A stretch of DNA of 64,000 nt, taken from the NCBI GenBank assembly GCA_964636495.1, contig CAZWSL010000002.1, forward strand, positions 114,239-178,238, read 5' to 3'. This stretch comes from Desulfobacula sp964636495 (GTDB lineage Bacteria > Desulfobacterota > Desulfobacteria > Desulfobacterales > Desulfobacteraceae). Below the pieces are notes generated by a model. That model worked only from the letters and a program-made list of their open reading frames with translations. It was not told where the DNA came from and made no database searches. This document shows positions 51,994 through 61,691 of the stretch, piece by piece. Positions within the stretch are counted from its first letter, which is position 1, and the number at the start of each line of letters is the position of its first letter. A program made the translations under genes and the position numbers.

Positions 51994-52807
51994 ATGTCAT
52001 AACCTCCTCAATCTCTTCAGAGCCAAAGTAGGCCTCTTTGACACCTTTATCTGCCATTACTTCTGAAGGTGTACCTTCAATCAGTTTTCTGCCGAAATTC
52101 AAGACCATCACCCTGTTGGCCACCTGAAACAGCTCTCTGAGACGGTGTTCAATCATTATGATAGTGATGCCATCATCCTGGATACGTTCAATTAAAGGTA
52201 CCATGGAGGCGATTTCGCTCATGGAAAGTCCTGAAAAGACTTCATCACATATGATGATTTCAGGCTTCAGTGCAAGGCATCTTGCAAGTTCAAGACGTTT
52301 TAAATATCCGGTCGGCAGAGTTGAGGTCTTTTTAAACGGAATACGCGATTCTCGTTCAAACCCGATCTCCTCTAAAATATCAATGGCCACTGTCTGCCGG
52401 TCTCCAAGACGTCCTCCTCCCCGCCATCCCCCGGTTCTTTTTGCCCGGGGTGAGAAAAGGGGAATAACAAGATTCTTGTAGGCCGGCAGGCTGTAATAGG
52501 GCCTCATGATCTGAAATGTCCGTGTTACACCCATATCAGCAATTTTATGGGGTTTCATCCCTGTTATATCTTTTTCTTTAAAATAGACCCTGCCGTCACT
52601 GGGCTTTATAAAGCCTGTAATGGAGTTTACTGTGGTGGTTTTTCCTGAACCGTTGGGTCCTATGATTCCCAGAATATCTCCCGGAAATACATCTACACTT
52701 ACATTGTCAAGGGCCGTAACCCCTCCAAAAACTTTTGAAACGTTTTTCAATTGAAGAATGGGTTCCCTCTTATTCTGGCTCATCTCACTGGCTCTATTCC
52801 CGGTCAT
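51986..52807 (-). CDS. livG: Liv-type ABC transporter ATPase (LivG)
   Basis: Walker A is GPNGSGKTTTVN, with a LivG-type insertion (ITGMKPHKIADMGVTRTFQI) and VTRTFQIMRP. The usual LSYGQQRRLE signature reads LPTGYLKRLELARCLA and Walker B has CDEVF instead of DEP, so it is a divergent member. I start at the ATG at 52805-52807; an in-frame GTG lies at 52819. It overlaps livM by four bases. Confidence 0.88.
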   Translation of the reverse strand: MTGNRASEMSQNKREPILQLKNVSKVFGGVTALDNVSVDVFPGDILGIIGPNGSGKTTTVNSITGFIKPSDGRVYFKEKDITGMKPHKIADMGVTRTFQIMRPYYSLPAYKNLVIPLFSPRAKRTGGWRGGGRLGDRQTVAIDILEEIGFERESRIPFKKTSTLPTGYLKRLELARCLALKPEIIICDEVFSGLSMSEIASMVPLIERIQDDGITIIMIEHRLRELFQVANRVMVLNFGRKLIEGTPSEVMADKGVKEAYFGSEEIEEVMTYA

Positions 52808-53838
52808 ATTCTGGTCCACCTTTCAAATTGTTCATATTTTCTTTTGCCGAATACCATAATTCCATCGCTGCGAAACAGGATGAAGCCGACAAGGATAAGC
52901 GCATAAAATACAATTCTCAATGTTCCAAAATCCCTTAACAGTTCTGAAACAGGTACAAGAATCAGGCAGCCGAGAATAGGTCCCACAAGGGTGCCGGCTC
53001 CTCCAATAACGGTGGCTGCAATGGGAAGGATGGAAAAATCCAGAGCAAATTGGGAAATGCCTGTCCACATGTAGATATGGGTAAGGCATGCTCCTCCAAG
53101 ACATCCCATGGAGGAGGCTATAAATACGGCAAAAGCTTTGTATTTGGTAATATTGATGCCGGAAGCTTTTACAGCCTGGTCATTGTCCATGATGGCAGTG
53201 AAGATAAGCCCCCTGTCAGTTGTTACAAAACGCCTTAATCCAAAAAGAAAAATGAGGACTGCAATGATGACAAAATATTGTTCCACAAAACTGCTTGAGA
53301 AGCTGTCAATACCCATTATGCCATCTGTTCCGCCAAAGAGATCAAAGGCTTCGATTATTCTGGCCATAAAGAGGGGATACATCAGGGTGGCAATGGCAAA
53401 ATAGACACCTTTCAGTGGCAGGCACGGGAGAAGCATGATTGTTGACAGGACAGCTCCGCAGACTGTTGCCAGGGGGATTGAAATAAAAGGGGGAACACCA
53501 AAATATGAATTCAATATGCCTGTAATATATCCTCCTGTTCCAATAAAAAAAGCCCCGCCCAGGCATACAAGCCCGACATAATGTGCCAGAAAATCAAAAC
53601 TGAGTGCAAGAAGAGAGTATATGCATACAATTGAGATAACACGCTGCCAGTATACACCGGGCATAAAAAGAGGCAGCAGCAGGAAACCGGCAATTAAAAT
53701 CATCCGCGGGAGTGTGAGATAGGCTATTTCTCTGAATGACATCAGAGCATACAGCCCATCTGATCTTACTTTAATACCGCGGTCAATCCGCTCTTTTCTC
53801 TGCTGATTTTTGTTTTGTTCTGATATATTTTCCATCAT
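52804..53838 (-). CDS. livM: Liv-type ABC transporter permease (LivM)
   Basis: About eight to nine membrane helices are visible, with the LivM loop LAHYVGLVCLGGAFFIGTGG and the HIYMWTGISQFALDFSILPIA and VIGGAGTLVGPILG segments. I take the start at ATG 53836-53838 (or 53833-53835, which has better spacing from GAGG); the longer open frame reaches 54033 but overlaps livH. A charged N-terminal extension of about 45 residues (ENISEQNKNQQRKERIDR) precedes the first helix. Confidence 0.88.
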   Translation of the reverse strand: MMENISEQNKNQQRKERIDRGIKVRSDGLYALMSFREIAYLTLPRMILIAGFLLLPLFMPGVYWQRVISIVCIYSLLALSFDFLAHYVGLVCLGGAFFIGTGGYITGILNSYFGVPPFISIPLATVCGAVLSTIMLLPCLPLKGVYFAIATLMYPLFMARIIEAFDLFGGTDGIMGIDSFSSSFVEQYFVIIAVLIFLFGLRRFVTTDRGLIFTAIMDNDQAVKASGINITKYKAFAVFIASSMGCLGGACLTHIYMWTGISQFALDFSILPIAATVIGGAGTLVGPILGCLILVPVSELLRDFGTLRIVFYALILVGFILFRSDGIMVFGKRKYEQFERWTRI

Positions 53839-54701
53839 ACCCTCTCTTCCAGCTCTTTCTGCTGTCCGAACAAGCCGGATGGTTTTAATATCAGGGTAAG
53901 GACAATTGCCATAATGGCCACCACCATCTGGAAGTGGGAACCAAGCCATACAACAGTCAGAATCTGGGCATATCCAATGATAAAGGCGGCAATAATCGCC
54001 CCCACCCATGAGCCCAGTCCTCCTACAATGCATACAGCAATGGACATGATCAGTACATGGTATCCTGATTCAACAACAATGTTGCCAAGGGGAAGAATCA
54101 AAATTGCTGCAACACCTGTAAGTATGGCGCCGAATCCCATGGCAAGCATGGCCATCAGGTCAGAGTCAATGCCTAACATGAGTGCGGCCTTCTCATCCTG
54201 TGCCATACCCTGCAGCGCAAGACCAAGTTTTGTATAGTGGGTAAAAAGCCATAAGAGACCTACAAAAAGAATGCCGATAACCATCATTAAAAGCCTGTGA
54301 TAGTCAACAGGCACTGAACCGATCATCATGCTTCCCTGCATGAAGACGGGAAGGGTATAACTGAGGCCTTTAAATCCCCCATATCTGAAACCTTCTAAAA
54401 TCGCCAGTCCTATTGCATAGGATGCAATGATTTCAGAGATATTCATGCCCCTTACCCGTATCAGGACAAACCTGTACATCAGGACACCTAAAATACCATT
54501 GATGCAGAGGGCAAGAATAATGGCCAGAAAATAGGGAACCCCAACCTGGTTTAAAAGCGTCCAGGTAACAAAACCACAGACAATATAGAGAGCGCCGTGG
54601 GCAAAATTAGGTATACGGCTTATGCCGTATACCATTGCAAAGCCGAGGGCCATTAATGCCAGGGAGACCGAATTGATAGTCCCGTAAACAAGAATTTCCA
54701 T
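53835..54701 (-). CDS. livH: Liv-type ABC transporter permease (LivH)
   Basis: The LivH family start is visible as NSVSLALMALGFAMVYGISR followed by the PNFAHGALYIV helix; later GIDSDLMAMLAMGFGAILTG, then AAILILP and the VCIVGGLGSWVGAIIAAFII helix. Length (288) is typical. The stop overlaps the livM start. Together with LivM it forms the membrane channel of the transporter. Confidence 0.9.
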   Translation of the reverse strand: MEILVYGTINSVSLALMALGFAMVYGISRIPNFAHGALYIVCGFVTWTLLNQVGVPYFLAIILALCINGILGVLMYRFVLIRVRGMNISEIIASYAIGLAILEGFRYGGFKGLSYTLPVFMQGSMMIGSVPVDYHRLLMMVIGILFVGLLWLFTHYTKLGLALQGMAQDEKAALMLGIDSDLMAMLAMGFGAILTGVAAILILPLGNIVVESGYHVLIMSIAVCIVGGLGSWVGAIIAAFIIGYAQILTVVWLGSHFQMVVAIMAIVLTLILKPSGLFGQQKELEERV

Positions 54702-54774
54702 ATATGGGCCTTTATCTGTTCAATTTATCTGGTTGTTGGTTGTAAATCCTCTGGGGGATTTTTCTGCTCCAGCC

Positions 54775-56046
54775 CTATTTGTTCATCCATGGAGGCAGCT
54801 GAATACTGCCTTTTGCAATACTTTTTGGAAAAACAACAACCCTTTTTCCATCCTGCCACTGCAGAATTGAGCCCACAGCTCCATCCTCGGGGTTGTCTGC
54901 AAAGATAACCTGGTGGCTTTTCGGATCAAATCGCAGTCTTCCATAAACGCCCATGACATCTGTTTTTTCAAGTTCAGCAACTACCTTGTCTGAATCAAGC
55001 GTTCCTGCTCTCTCTATGGCATCTTTTAATACATAGACGGACATATAGCTTGAAGAAGAACCAAGGCCTTCAGGTTCAATACCCCACTTTTCGGTATAGG
55101 CATTATAAAATTTCATTGTCCACTCTGTTGCGTCAGAAGGTGCATTACCGGCATTTACTACATTGCAGAGCGTATACTGCCCCTTACCATCGGTGGCTTT
55201 CCAGAATCCCGGCTGTTCTGCTGCCGCAAGGGTGGAACCAAAAGGCAGGGCCGGTATCTTAAGGTCGTACCACTGTTTTAAAAGGATAGCGCTTTCAGGC
55301 ATATCCATCCAGATGTTAATTATCTGGGTGCCGGTTGATTTCGCTTTTAAAAGTGCCATGGAGAAGTCTGAAGAGCCTGTCGGGAAAAGTTCAGTCCCGG
55401 TTATTTCAAACCCTTTTTTACCGGCAACTTTTGCTATTACTTTTGCTGCACCCCTTGCATGGGAGACATCCTGGGCAATAATAAATATTTTATTTAGACC
55501 GTGTTTCTTTTTGAGATCCATGAAATTGGTAATCATTTCACCGACAAGATGTACAGCTTCTCCATGGATTCTGAAACAATACTTGAATTTATCATACTGT
55601 TTTTCAACCATTTTATGATATTTAGGTGTTAATACACCGCTTGTAACAATGGATATTTTTTTATATTTGGACAGAAGGGACATGGCAGCCAGTGCAGCTT
55701 CTGACCTGTTTGGTCCGCCAAGAATAAAATCAGCATTTTTATTCAGGATTAATCTTTCAACAGCCATTAACGCTTCACTGACCGGAACACCGGGTTCTAG
55801 GTCCCGGGTATCAATCACTTCAACCTGGAATTTCCGTTTTTTGCCTGCCACATTTACGCCGCCTGCAGCATTGATTTCATCCACAGCAAGCTTGATTCCT
55901 CTTTCTGCATCCCATCCATAGACATATGCAGTAGAGAGTGGTGCACCGAGAATAATCGGCTTGTCTGCAAACGCATTGGACCCCCATAAGCAGAATAAAA
56001 CAGATGCAATACAGACAAGGGTGATTTTTAATTTGTTCTTGTTCAT
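54775..56046 (-). CDS. ABC transporter substrate-binding protein (LivK-like)
   Basis: A signal peptide (LKITLVCIASVLFCLWGSNA, cut at AFA-DKP) precedes a type I periplasmic-binding protein: PIILGAPLSTAYVYGWDAER, LAVDEINAAGGVNVAGKKRK, then VEVIDTRDLEPGV and DFILGGPNRSEAALAAMSLL. At 423 residues it is longer than classical LivK and resembles HAAT members for amides or aromatic acids. It is the first gene of the transporter operon, 73 bases before livH, with AGGGAGGAAAAC before the ATG. The ligand is not clear. Confidence 0.88.
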   Translation of the reverse strand: MNKNKLKITLVCIASVLFCLWGSNAFADKPIILGAPLSTAYVYGWDAERGIKLAVDEINAAGGVNVAGKKRKFQVEVIDTRDLEPGVPVSEALMAVERLILNKNADFILGGPNRSEAALAAMSLLSKYKKISIVTSGVLTPKYHKMVEKQYDKFKYCFRIHGEAVHLVGEMITNFMDLKKKHGLNKIFIIAQDVSHARGAAKVIAKVAGKKGFEITGTELFPTGSSDFSMALLKAKSTGTQIINIWMDMPESAILLKQWYDLKIPALPFGSTLAAAEQPGFWKATDGKGQYTLCNVVNAGNAPSDATEWTMKFYNAYTEKWGIEPEGLGSSSSYMSVYVLKDAIERAGTLDSDKVVAELEKTDVMGVYGRLRFDPKSHQVIFADNPEDGAVGSILQWQDGKRVVVFPKSIAKGSIQLPPWMNK

Positions 56047-56071
56047 GTTTTCCTCCCTTTGTTGGTAAAAT

Positions 56072-56087
56072 TATCGTTTACACGATA
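56072..56087. promoter_or_regulatory. Operator-like inverted repeat before the Liv-type operon
   Basis: TATCGT-TTAC-ACGATA, 26 bases before the livK-like start codon, is a perfect six-base inverted repeat in the expected promoter or leader position. The binding protein is unknown. Confidence 0.45.
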
Positions 56088-56218
56088 GATTTATTTGTCA
56101 GAACCAGACGTCCTGATTCCATATTCCCTGATTTATGATTTAACCTTTCAAGTGAAAACGTTAAAAGCCGGGATGTTTTTACAAAATTCAAGTGGATTTT
56201 ACTCATTCAAATTACACG

Positions 56219-56257
56219 TCCGGTTCAATAACGTCAATAACTAATAATTGAACCGGA
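56219..56257. promoter_or_regulatory. Long inverted repeat in the divergent promoter region
   Basis: TCCGGTTCAAT (56219-56229) and ATTGAACCGGA (56247-56257) are exact reverse complements, 17 bases apart. The half-site centres are 28 bases apart, close to three helical turns, which would suit a dimeric or looping regulator; no T-run follows, so it is not a terminator. Confidence 0.55.
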
Positions 56258-56389
56258 TTCATCAACTCATGTTTTTCCAGATGATTTCCTGGTGGCAGAG
56301 CAGTTTAGAAAGTTGATAATTGATTGCAAAACAGATGGATAGTTGTTATTTTATACCAATATGTCAACCCGATTGAATAAAGGTTTTTC

Positions 56390-58129
56390 ATGTTAAAACA
56401 AAGAATTCGTGCCGCCTCAAAAGCAGTACGCTCTGATCTGGTAATAGAAGATATTCATATTGTGGATGTGTTTACCCAGGAGATCTATACCGCTGATGTT
56501 GCTGTAGCAGAGGGCTGCTTTGTAGGAATCGGCGATTACAAGGGCCAGGGGAAAAAAAAGATCAATGGTAAAGATAAATTTATCATCCCGGGGTTTGTTG
56601 ATGCCCATGCCCATATTGAATCAACCCTTGTCACACCTGTTGAATACAGTAATGCATCTCTGCCTCACGGGATTACATCTGTTATTGCAGATCCCCATGA
56701 AATTGCCAATGTGTGCGGTATAGAGGGCATTAAATTCATGATTGAAAATGCATCCCATGTTCCAATGGATATATATTTCATGCTCCCCTCGTGTGTGCCT
56801 GCCACATCCTTTGAGAATTCCGGTGCAATTTTGAGTGCAGATGATCTGAAACCGCTGTACAGCAACCCTCAGGTTGCAGGCCTTGCCGAAGTCATGGATT
56901 TTCCTGCTGTTTTAAATGCTGATCCTGATATGTTAAAAAAATTGGAACATGCTGATTCCTTAGGCAAAACCATTGACGGACATGGTGCGGGATTTGAAAT
57001 TGATCAGCTCAATGCCTATGCTGCAGCACGGATCAGGAGTGATCATGAATGCGATACTCAAAAAGGGTTGATTGACCGGGCAAGGCGGGGCATCTATACC
57101 CTGGTCCGGGAGGGCACAGTGTGCAGGGACCTGTTAAAGATGCTGCCGGCCATTAATGAGAAGAATTCGCGGATGTTATGCTTTTCAACCGATGACAAGC
57201 ATCTTGATGACCTGCTTGTAAATGGCGGTCTGAACATTAATGTCAGACTGGCTGTGGAAAACGGTTTGGATCCGGTAACAGCCATACAGATGGCAACACT
57301 TAATGCTGCAAGATGCTACAGGCTGGACAACAAAGGTGCCATTGCACCGGGATATATAGCTGATTTTTCTATTGTTGATGATCTTGAAACCATCAATATT
57401 GAGCAGGTCTATAAAGACGGGAAACTGGTGGCGGAAAATAACAGGATCATACAAAGAGTAGATCCAGGAGTGTGCCCGCCCCGGGGCAGGCTGGTCACAT
57501 CCATTCATATACCGGAAATAACAGCAGCAGACCTGGCCATTGATATGGAAGGCAGCACCACAGCCCGTGTAATTGAAGTAGTAGAGGGCAGTGTGGTGTC
57601 CAACCATCTGGTTGAGCCGGTGGATGTTCAAAACAACAGGTTTAAAATCAATGTGGGTAAGGATCAGCTCAAGATTGCTGTAATCGAACGTCACAGGAAT
57701 CTTGGTAATATAGCAGTCGGTATTATCAAGGGGTTGAAACTGAAACAGGGTGCTATTGCAACGACTGTAGCCCATGATTCCCACAACCTGATCGTTGTGG
57801 GAACCAGTGATGAGGATATGATTGCAGCCATTGAGGCTGTCAGGGCAATGCAGGGAGGTATTGTGATTGCTGACAAAGGCAGTATCCTTAAGTCGTTAAA
57901 ACTGGAAGTGGCGGGATTGATCACTGCAAGGCATGCAAACGAGGTGATGCATGATCTGTCAATGCTGAAGGAATCCATTGGAATGATTGCGCCTCAATGC
58001 AGATTTAATCCGTTTCTGGCACTCTCATTCATGTCACTTGTGGTTATCCCCTGGTTAAAAATCTGTGACCAGGGTGTGTTTGATTTCAAGAAATTTTCAT
58101 TTGTCAAAGTGCCTGTACAAGATATGTAA
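56390..58129 (+). CDS. ade: Adenine deaminase
   Basis: The bacterial adenine deaminase (amidohydrolase) is recognised by the metal-binding FVDAHAHIES (HxH), LPHGITSVIADPHEIANVCG, DGHGAGFEIDQLNAYAAARI, then SDHECD, CFSTDDKH and the C-terminal VAHDSHNLIVVGTSDEDM. It converts adenine to hypoxanthine. Length (579) is normal. AAAGG precedes the ATG by seven bases. The xanthine dehydrogenase-like genes follow 48 bases after its stop, so the set would form a purine-degrading unit. Confidence 0.94.
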   Translation: MLKQRIRAASKAVRSDLVIEDIHIVDVFTQEIYTADVAVAEGCFVGIGDYKGQGKKKINGKDKFIIPGFVDAHAHIESTLVTPVEYSNASLPHGITSVIADPHEIANVCGIEGIKFMIENASHVPMDIYFMLPSCVPATSFENSGAILSADDLKPLYSNPQVAGLAEVMDFPAVLNADPDMLKKLEHADSLGKTIDGHGAGFEIDQLNAYAAARIRSDHECDTQKGLIDRARRGIYTLVREGTVCRDLLKMLPAINEKNSRMLCFSTDDKHLDDLLVNGGLNINVRLAVENGLDPVTAIQMATLNAARCYRLDNKGAIAPGYIADFSIVDDLETINIEQVYKDGKLVAENNRIIQRVDPGVCPPRGRLVTSIHIPEITAADLAIDMEGSTTARVIEVVEGSVVSNHLVEPVDVQNNRFKINVGKDQLKIAVIERHRNLGNIAVGIIKGLKLKQGAIATTVAHDSHNLIVVGTSDEDMIAAIEAVRAMQGGIVIADKGSILKSLKLEVAGLITARHANEVMHDLSMLKESIGMIAPQCRFNPFLALSFMSLVVIPWLKICDQGVFDFKKFSFVKVPVQDM

Positions 58130-58177
58130 ACGTGTTGTGGTTATAAAATTTTATAAAGTATGAGAAGGGGATGACGC

Positions 58178-58692
58178 TTGTTCAGACTGAATCAATATAT
58201 AGCAGTGCAAAGCCTGGAACAGGCGTATGATCTGTTGATGAAAAATAAAAACAACACGATTCTTGGCGGCATGCTCTGGATGAAGATGGGTAAAAAACGA
58301 TATCACACCGGCATTGATCTTATGGGACTCGGACTGAACCGGATTGTTGATACAGGAAAAACCATTGAAATCGGAAGCATGGTCACCCTGCGGGAGATGG
58401 AAACAAACCCAGATCTGGTTTCCCTGTATGGTTCTCTGTTTCAATGCGCTTTTAAGCATATTGTGGGTGTCCAGTTTAGAAACTGTGCCACTTTAGGAGG
58501 CAGTATCTATCCGCGGTTCGGTTTTTCAGATGTGCTAACCAGCCTGCTGCTCCTGGATACAAAGGTTGTACTTTTCAAGGCTGGTGCGGTAACCCTGGAA
58601 CAGTTTCTTGTCATGGCCGGCAAGAGGGATATCGTGGTCAAGGTTATCATTGACAAGCAGAAGTGGGATACGCGATATCTCTGCCAGAGAAA
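58178..58692 (+). CDS. Xanthine dehydrogenase-type FAD-binding subunit, cut by a gap
   Basis: The visible 171 residues have the CoxM/XdhB pattern: NNTILGGMLWMKMG (normally AGGTDL), and the conserved HIVGVQFRNCATLGGSIYPR (normally RNxATxGGNI), then FSDVLTSLLLLDTKVVL. The C-terminal half is lost in the N-run. After the gap, one frame reads LKRGIQQICG and stops at 58825, overlapping the next start, as often seen between such genes; the other frames run on, so this is only likely. The start is TTG at 58178 with GAAGGGG eight bases before. Confidence 0.85.
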
Positions 58693-58792
58693 NNNNNNNN
58701 NNNNNNNNNNNNNNNNNNNNNNNNNNNNNNNNNNNNNNNNNNNNNNNNNNNNNNNNNNNNNNNNNNNNNNNNNNNNNNNNNNNNNNNNNNNN
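58693..58792. other. Assembly gap (100 N) in the FAD-subunit gene
   Basis: Unlike the other two gaps, the flanks here share no repeat or overlap, so real sequence is missing. About 100 residues of the FAD subunit would fit the family's usual length (270-290), that is roughly 300 bases. Confidence 0.9.
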
Positions 58793-58815
58793 TTAAAAAG
58801 AGGGATACAGCAGAT

Positions 58816-59304
58816 ATGCGGTTAAGGTGTCAGATCAATGAGCGGGAAGTGATAAAAGAGATAGAACCCGATCTTTTATTGATAGATTTTGTCAGAGAGC
58901 TTGGGTTAAAGAGTGTCAAACGGGGATGTGATACTGCCAATTGCGGACTCTGTACGGTATGGGTGGAAGAAGTACCCGTTTTATCATGTGCCATGCTGGC
59001 AGCCCGTGTAAATGGAAAAAAGGTGACCACCCTGGAAGGTGTACTGGATAAAGCAAGGGTATTAGGCGCTTTTATTGCAGACCAGGGTGCAGAACAGTGC
59101 GGGTACTGCAGCCCCGGCTTCATGATGATGGTCCTTGCCATGGAAAAAGAACTTGCCGGCCAGAAGGAGGATCCTGATGAGGCGTGGATCAAACACTATC
59201 TTTCAGGAAATCTCTGCCGCTGCTCAGGGTATCAGGGACAGTTGAGGGCGGTCACCGCATATCTGAAGTATAGAAAAAAGGAAGCTCAAAATGAAACAGG
59301 TTAA
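58816..59304 (+). CDS. Xanthine dehydrogenase-type 2Fe-2S subunit
   Basis: Two iron-sulfur sites are visible: plant-ferredoxin-type GCDTANCGLCTVWVEEVPVL with SC, and QCGYCSPGFMM ... NLCRCSGYQG. The 162-residue length is typical of XdhC/CoxS small subunits. It passes electrons from the molybdenum centre to FAD. The start ATG at 58816 follows the gap by 23 bases; the stop overlaps the Mo-subunit start by 14 bases. Confidence 0.9.
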   Translation: MRLRCQINEREVIKEIEPDLLLIDFVRELGLKSVKRGCDTANCGLCTVWVEEVPVLSCAMLAARVNGKKVTTLEGVLDKARVLGAFIADQGAEQCGYCSPGFMMMVLAMEKELAGQKEDPDEAWIKHYLSGNLCRCSGYQGQLRAVTAYLKYRKKEAQNETG

Positions 59305-61564
59305 CAGGGGAATCAGGAAAATAGATGCCATGGCCCTGTTAACGGGACAGCCTCTGTTCACTGATGATATTGCACCGGAAAACTGCCTGACTATAAAGCT
59401 CTTGAGAAGCCCCCATGCATTTGCGAAAATAGAGGAGATTGATGCAGGGGCAGCAGTGGAAATTGAGGGAATAGAGACAGTCCTCACCTTCAAGGATACC
59501 CTGGGGTGTCGATTTACCTATGCCGGGCAGTCATTTCCGGAACCCAGTCCCTATGACCGGCTGATCCTGGATTCATATGTCCGGTATGTGGGCGATCCGG
59601 TAGCCATAGTAGCAGGCAGTGACGAGAAATCAGTTGACCGGGCACTCAAATTGATACATGTCACCTATGATATCCTTGAACCTGTACTGGACATTGAAAA
59701 AGCGCTGGATCATGAAAGTGTTATCCATCCGGAAGATGATTACCATGTCAATTTTGATATAGGCAGTGATGTAAAGCGTAACCTCTGCTGCTCTGGAAAA
59801 TTTAAAAGCGGGGATGTTGAAAAGGCGTTTGCAGAATGCGATATGATAGTTGAAGGCGATTACCATACAAAGGCCACAAACCAAGCCATGATGGAAACAT
59901 TCAGGGCATTCAGCTACCTGGATCATACCGGACGTCTGGTTATTGTCAGCTCTACCCAGGTACCGTTCCATGTAAGACGGATCGCAGCAAAGGCACTGGG
60001 ACTGCCAAGTTCGTCAGTCAGGGTGATAAAACCAAGGATAGGTGGTGGATTCGGGGCAAAACAGACTCTGGTCTGCGAACTTTTTCCTGCTCTTGTTACC
60101 TTGAAAACCGGGAAACCGGCAAAAATCATATATGACCGGTATGACTCTTTTACCGGTTCAAACAGCCGGCATGAAATGAAGATAAGGGTAAAAATCGGAG
60201 CCGACAACAGGGGGCATATCCTGGCGATCCAGCTGAATACCCTTTCCAATACCGGGGCATATGGTGAGCATGGTCCCACCACCGTGGGATTATCCGGCCA
60301 CAAGACCATGAGTCTTTACAATAAGGCAAAAGCCCTGAAGTTTGACTACCAGGTGGTCTATACCAATACAATGGCCGGCGGAGCCTTCAGGGGATACGGA
60401 GCCACTCAGGGAACCTTTGCCCTTGAATCAGCTGTTAATGAGCTTGCAGATAAGCTGAACATGGACCCTCTGGCTCTGCGCATGAAAAATCTGGTCAAAC
60501 CCGGTGATATCATGGCAGGATACCATAACGAAACTTTAAATTCCTGTACTCTTGAGGCGTGTATTGAAAAAGGAAAGAAATTGATCGGGTGGGATGAAAC
60601 ATATCCTGTAAAAAAGATAAGTGATACAAAAGTCCGTTCCATGGGAGCTGCCATTACCATGCAGGGATCGGGAATATCAAATATTGACATTGCTTCGGCC
60701 CAGATCAGGCTCCAGGATGATGGATTTTACACATTGATGATCGGAGCAACAGACATGGGAACCGGATGTGACACCATTCTTGCCCAGATGGCAGCTCAAA
60801 GCCTTGAATGCGATATACAGCAGATTATCGTCAGCAGTGTTGATACGGATCACTCCCCTTATGATACCGGCTCCTATGCATCGAGCACCACCTATATTAC
60901 CGGTACGGCAGTGGTAAATGCATGTAAAAAATTAAAACAGATGATGAGAGAGCAGGCTGCATCAATCATGGAAGCGGATCCTGCTGATACTGAATTTGAC
61001 GGCAGGAGTTTTTCAAACAGGGATAAAGCCATCTCCCTGGATAAGCTGGCGCAGACTCTTGCCGTGGGAGACAATAAAATCCTTTCTGCAGAGAGCTCCC
61101 ATTCAAGCCCAATTTCGCCGCCTCCTTTTATGGCCGGCTTTGCAGAGGTGGAAGTTGATATTGAAACCGGGAGTGTAAAGGTGATCGACTATGTGGGTGT
61201 GGTAGACTGCGGCACGCCCATTAATCCGAATCTTGCAGGGATACAGGCCGAAGGCGGCATTGTCCAGGGTATAGGGATGGCCCTTTATGAAGATATAGCC
61301 TATACTCAAAAGGGGAAGATGAAAAACAATTCATTTATGCAGTACAAAATACCCACAAGACTGGATATTGACAATATCCGGGTATATTTTGAGCCCAGTT
61401 TTGAGCCCAGCGGTCCTTTTGGTGCAAAATCCATCGGCGAGGTGGTGATCAACACACCGGCTCCGGCCATTGCACATGCTGTACATAATGCCTGCGGCGC
61501 TTATTTCAGGACCCTTCCGATCACCCCGGAAAAAATCCTGGTAAAAATGCAGGAGTATTGCTGA
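59291..61564 (+). CDS. Xanthine dehydrogenase-type molybdenum-binding subunit
   Basis: Molybdopterin-binding and active-site motifs are present: IGGGFGAKQ (near residue 254), GAFRGYGATQGTFALESAVN, AIGxTDMG-like MIGATDMGTGCDT, then YASSTTYITGTAV, and the terminal GAKSIGEVVI with the catalytic glutamate. The enzyme hydroxylates a purine or another N-heterocycle or an aldehyde. Linkage to adenine deaminase favours hypoxanthine/xanthine. At 757 residues it is complete. The maturation factor XdhC-like and Moco-synthesis genes are not in view. Confidence 0.9.
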   Translation: MKQVNRGIRKIDAMALLTGQPLFTDDIAPENCLTIKLLRSPHAFAKIEEIDAGAAVEIEGIETVLTFKDTLGCRFTYAGQSFPEPSPYDRLILDSYVRYVGDPVAIVAGSDEKSVDRALKLIHVTYDILEPVLDIEKALDHESVIHPEDDYHVNFDIGSDVKRNLCCSGKFKSGDVEKAFAECDMIVEGDYHTKATNQAMMETFRAFSYLDHTGRLVIVSSTQVPFHVRRIAAKALGLPSSSVRVIKPRIGGGFGAKQTLVCELFPALVTLKTGKPAKIIYDRYDSFTGSNSRHEMKIRVKIGADNRGHILAIQLNTLSNTGAYGEHGPTTVGLSGHKTMSLYNKAKALKFDYQVVYTNTMAGGAFRGYGATQGTFALESAVNELADKLNMDPLALRMKNLVKPGDIMAGYHNETLNSCTLEACIEKGKKLIGWDETYPVKKISDTKVRSMGAAITMQGSGISNIDIASAQIRLQDDGFYTLMIGATDMGTGCDTILAQMAAQSLECDIQQIIVSSVDTDHSPYDTGSYASSTTYITGTAVVNACKKLKQMMREQAASIMEADPADTEFDGRSFSNRDKAISLDKLAQTLAVGDNKILSAESSHSSPISPPPFMAGFAEVEVDIETGSVKVIDYVGVVDCGTPINPNLAGIQAEGGIVQGIGMALYEDIAYTQKGKMKNNSFMQYKIPTRLDIDNIRVYFEPSFEPSGPFGAKSIGEVVINTPAPAIAHAVHNACGAYFRTLPITPEKILVKMQEYC

Positions 61565-61691
61565 CGGTTTTATCAGCCCGGATATCTGGTGATGTGCTTT
61601 TATCTTATCTGCTGCCTGCAGCAGGAGGATAGCGTTTCACACTCTGTGCCTTTCTATTGAGATGAATCAGGTTGTGAAATATCCCCTGTCA

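Larger units (their letters stand above)
56047..56389. other. Divergent regulatory region, livK-like operon and ade
   Basis: This region of 343 bases lies between two divergent operons. It contains the inverted repeats at 56072-56087 and 56219-56257. No gene is seen. Confidence 0.55.

Noticed and set aside
53839..54033. 65-residue N-terminal extension of LivM
   Set aside because: It overlaps livH, has no ribosome site, and a well-placed GAGG supports the ATG at 53836-53838 or 53833-53835.
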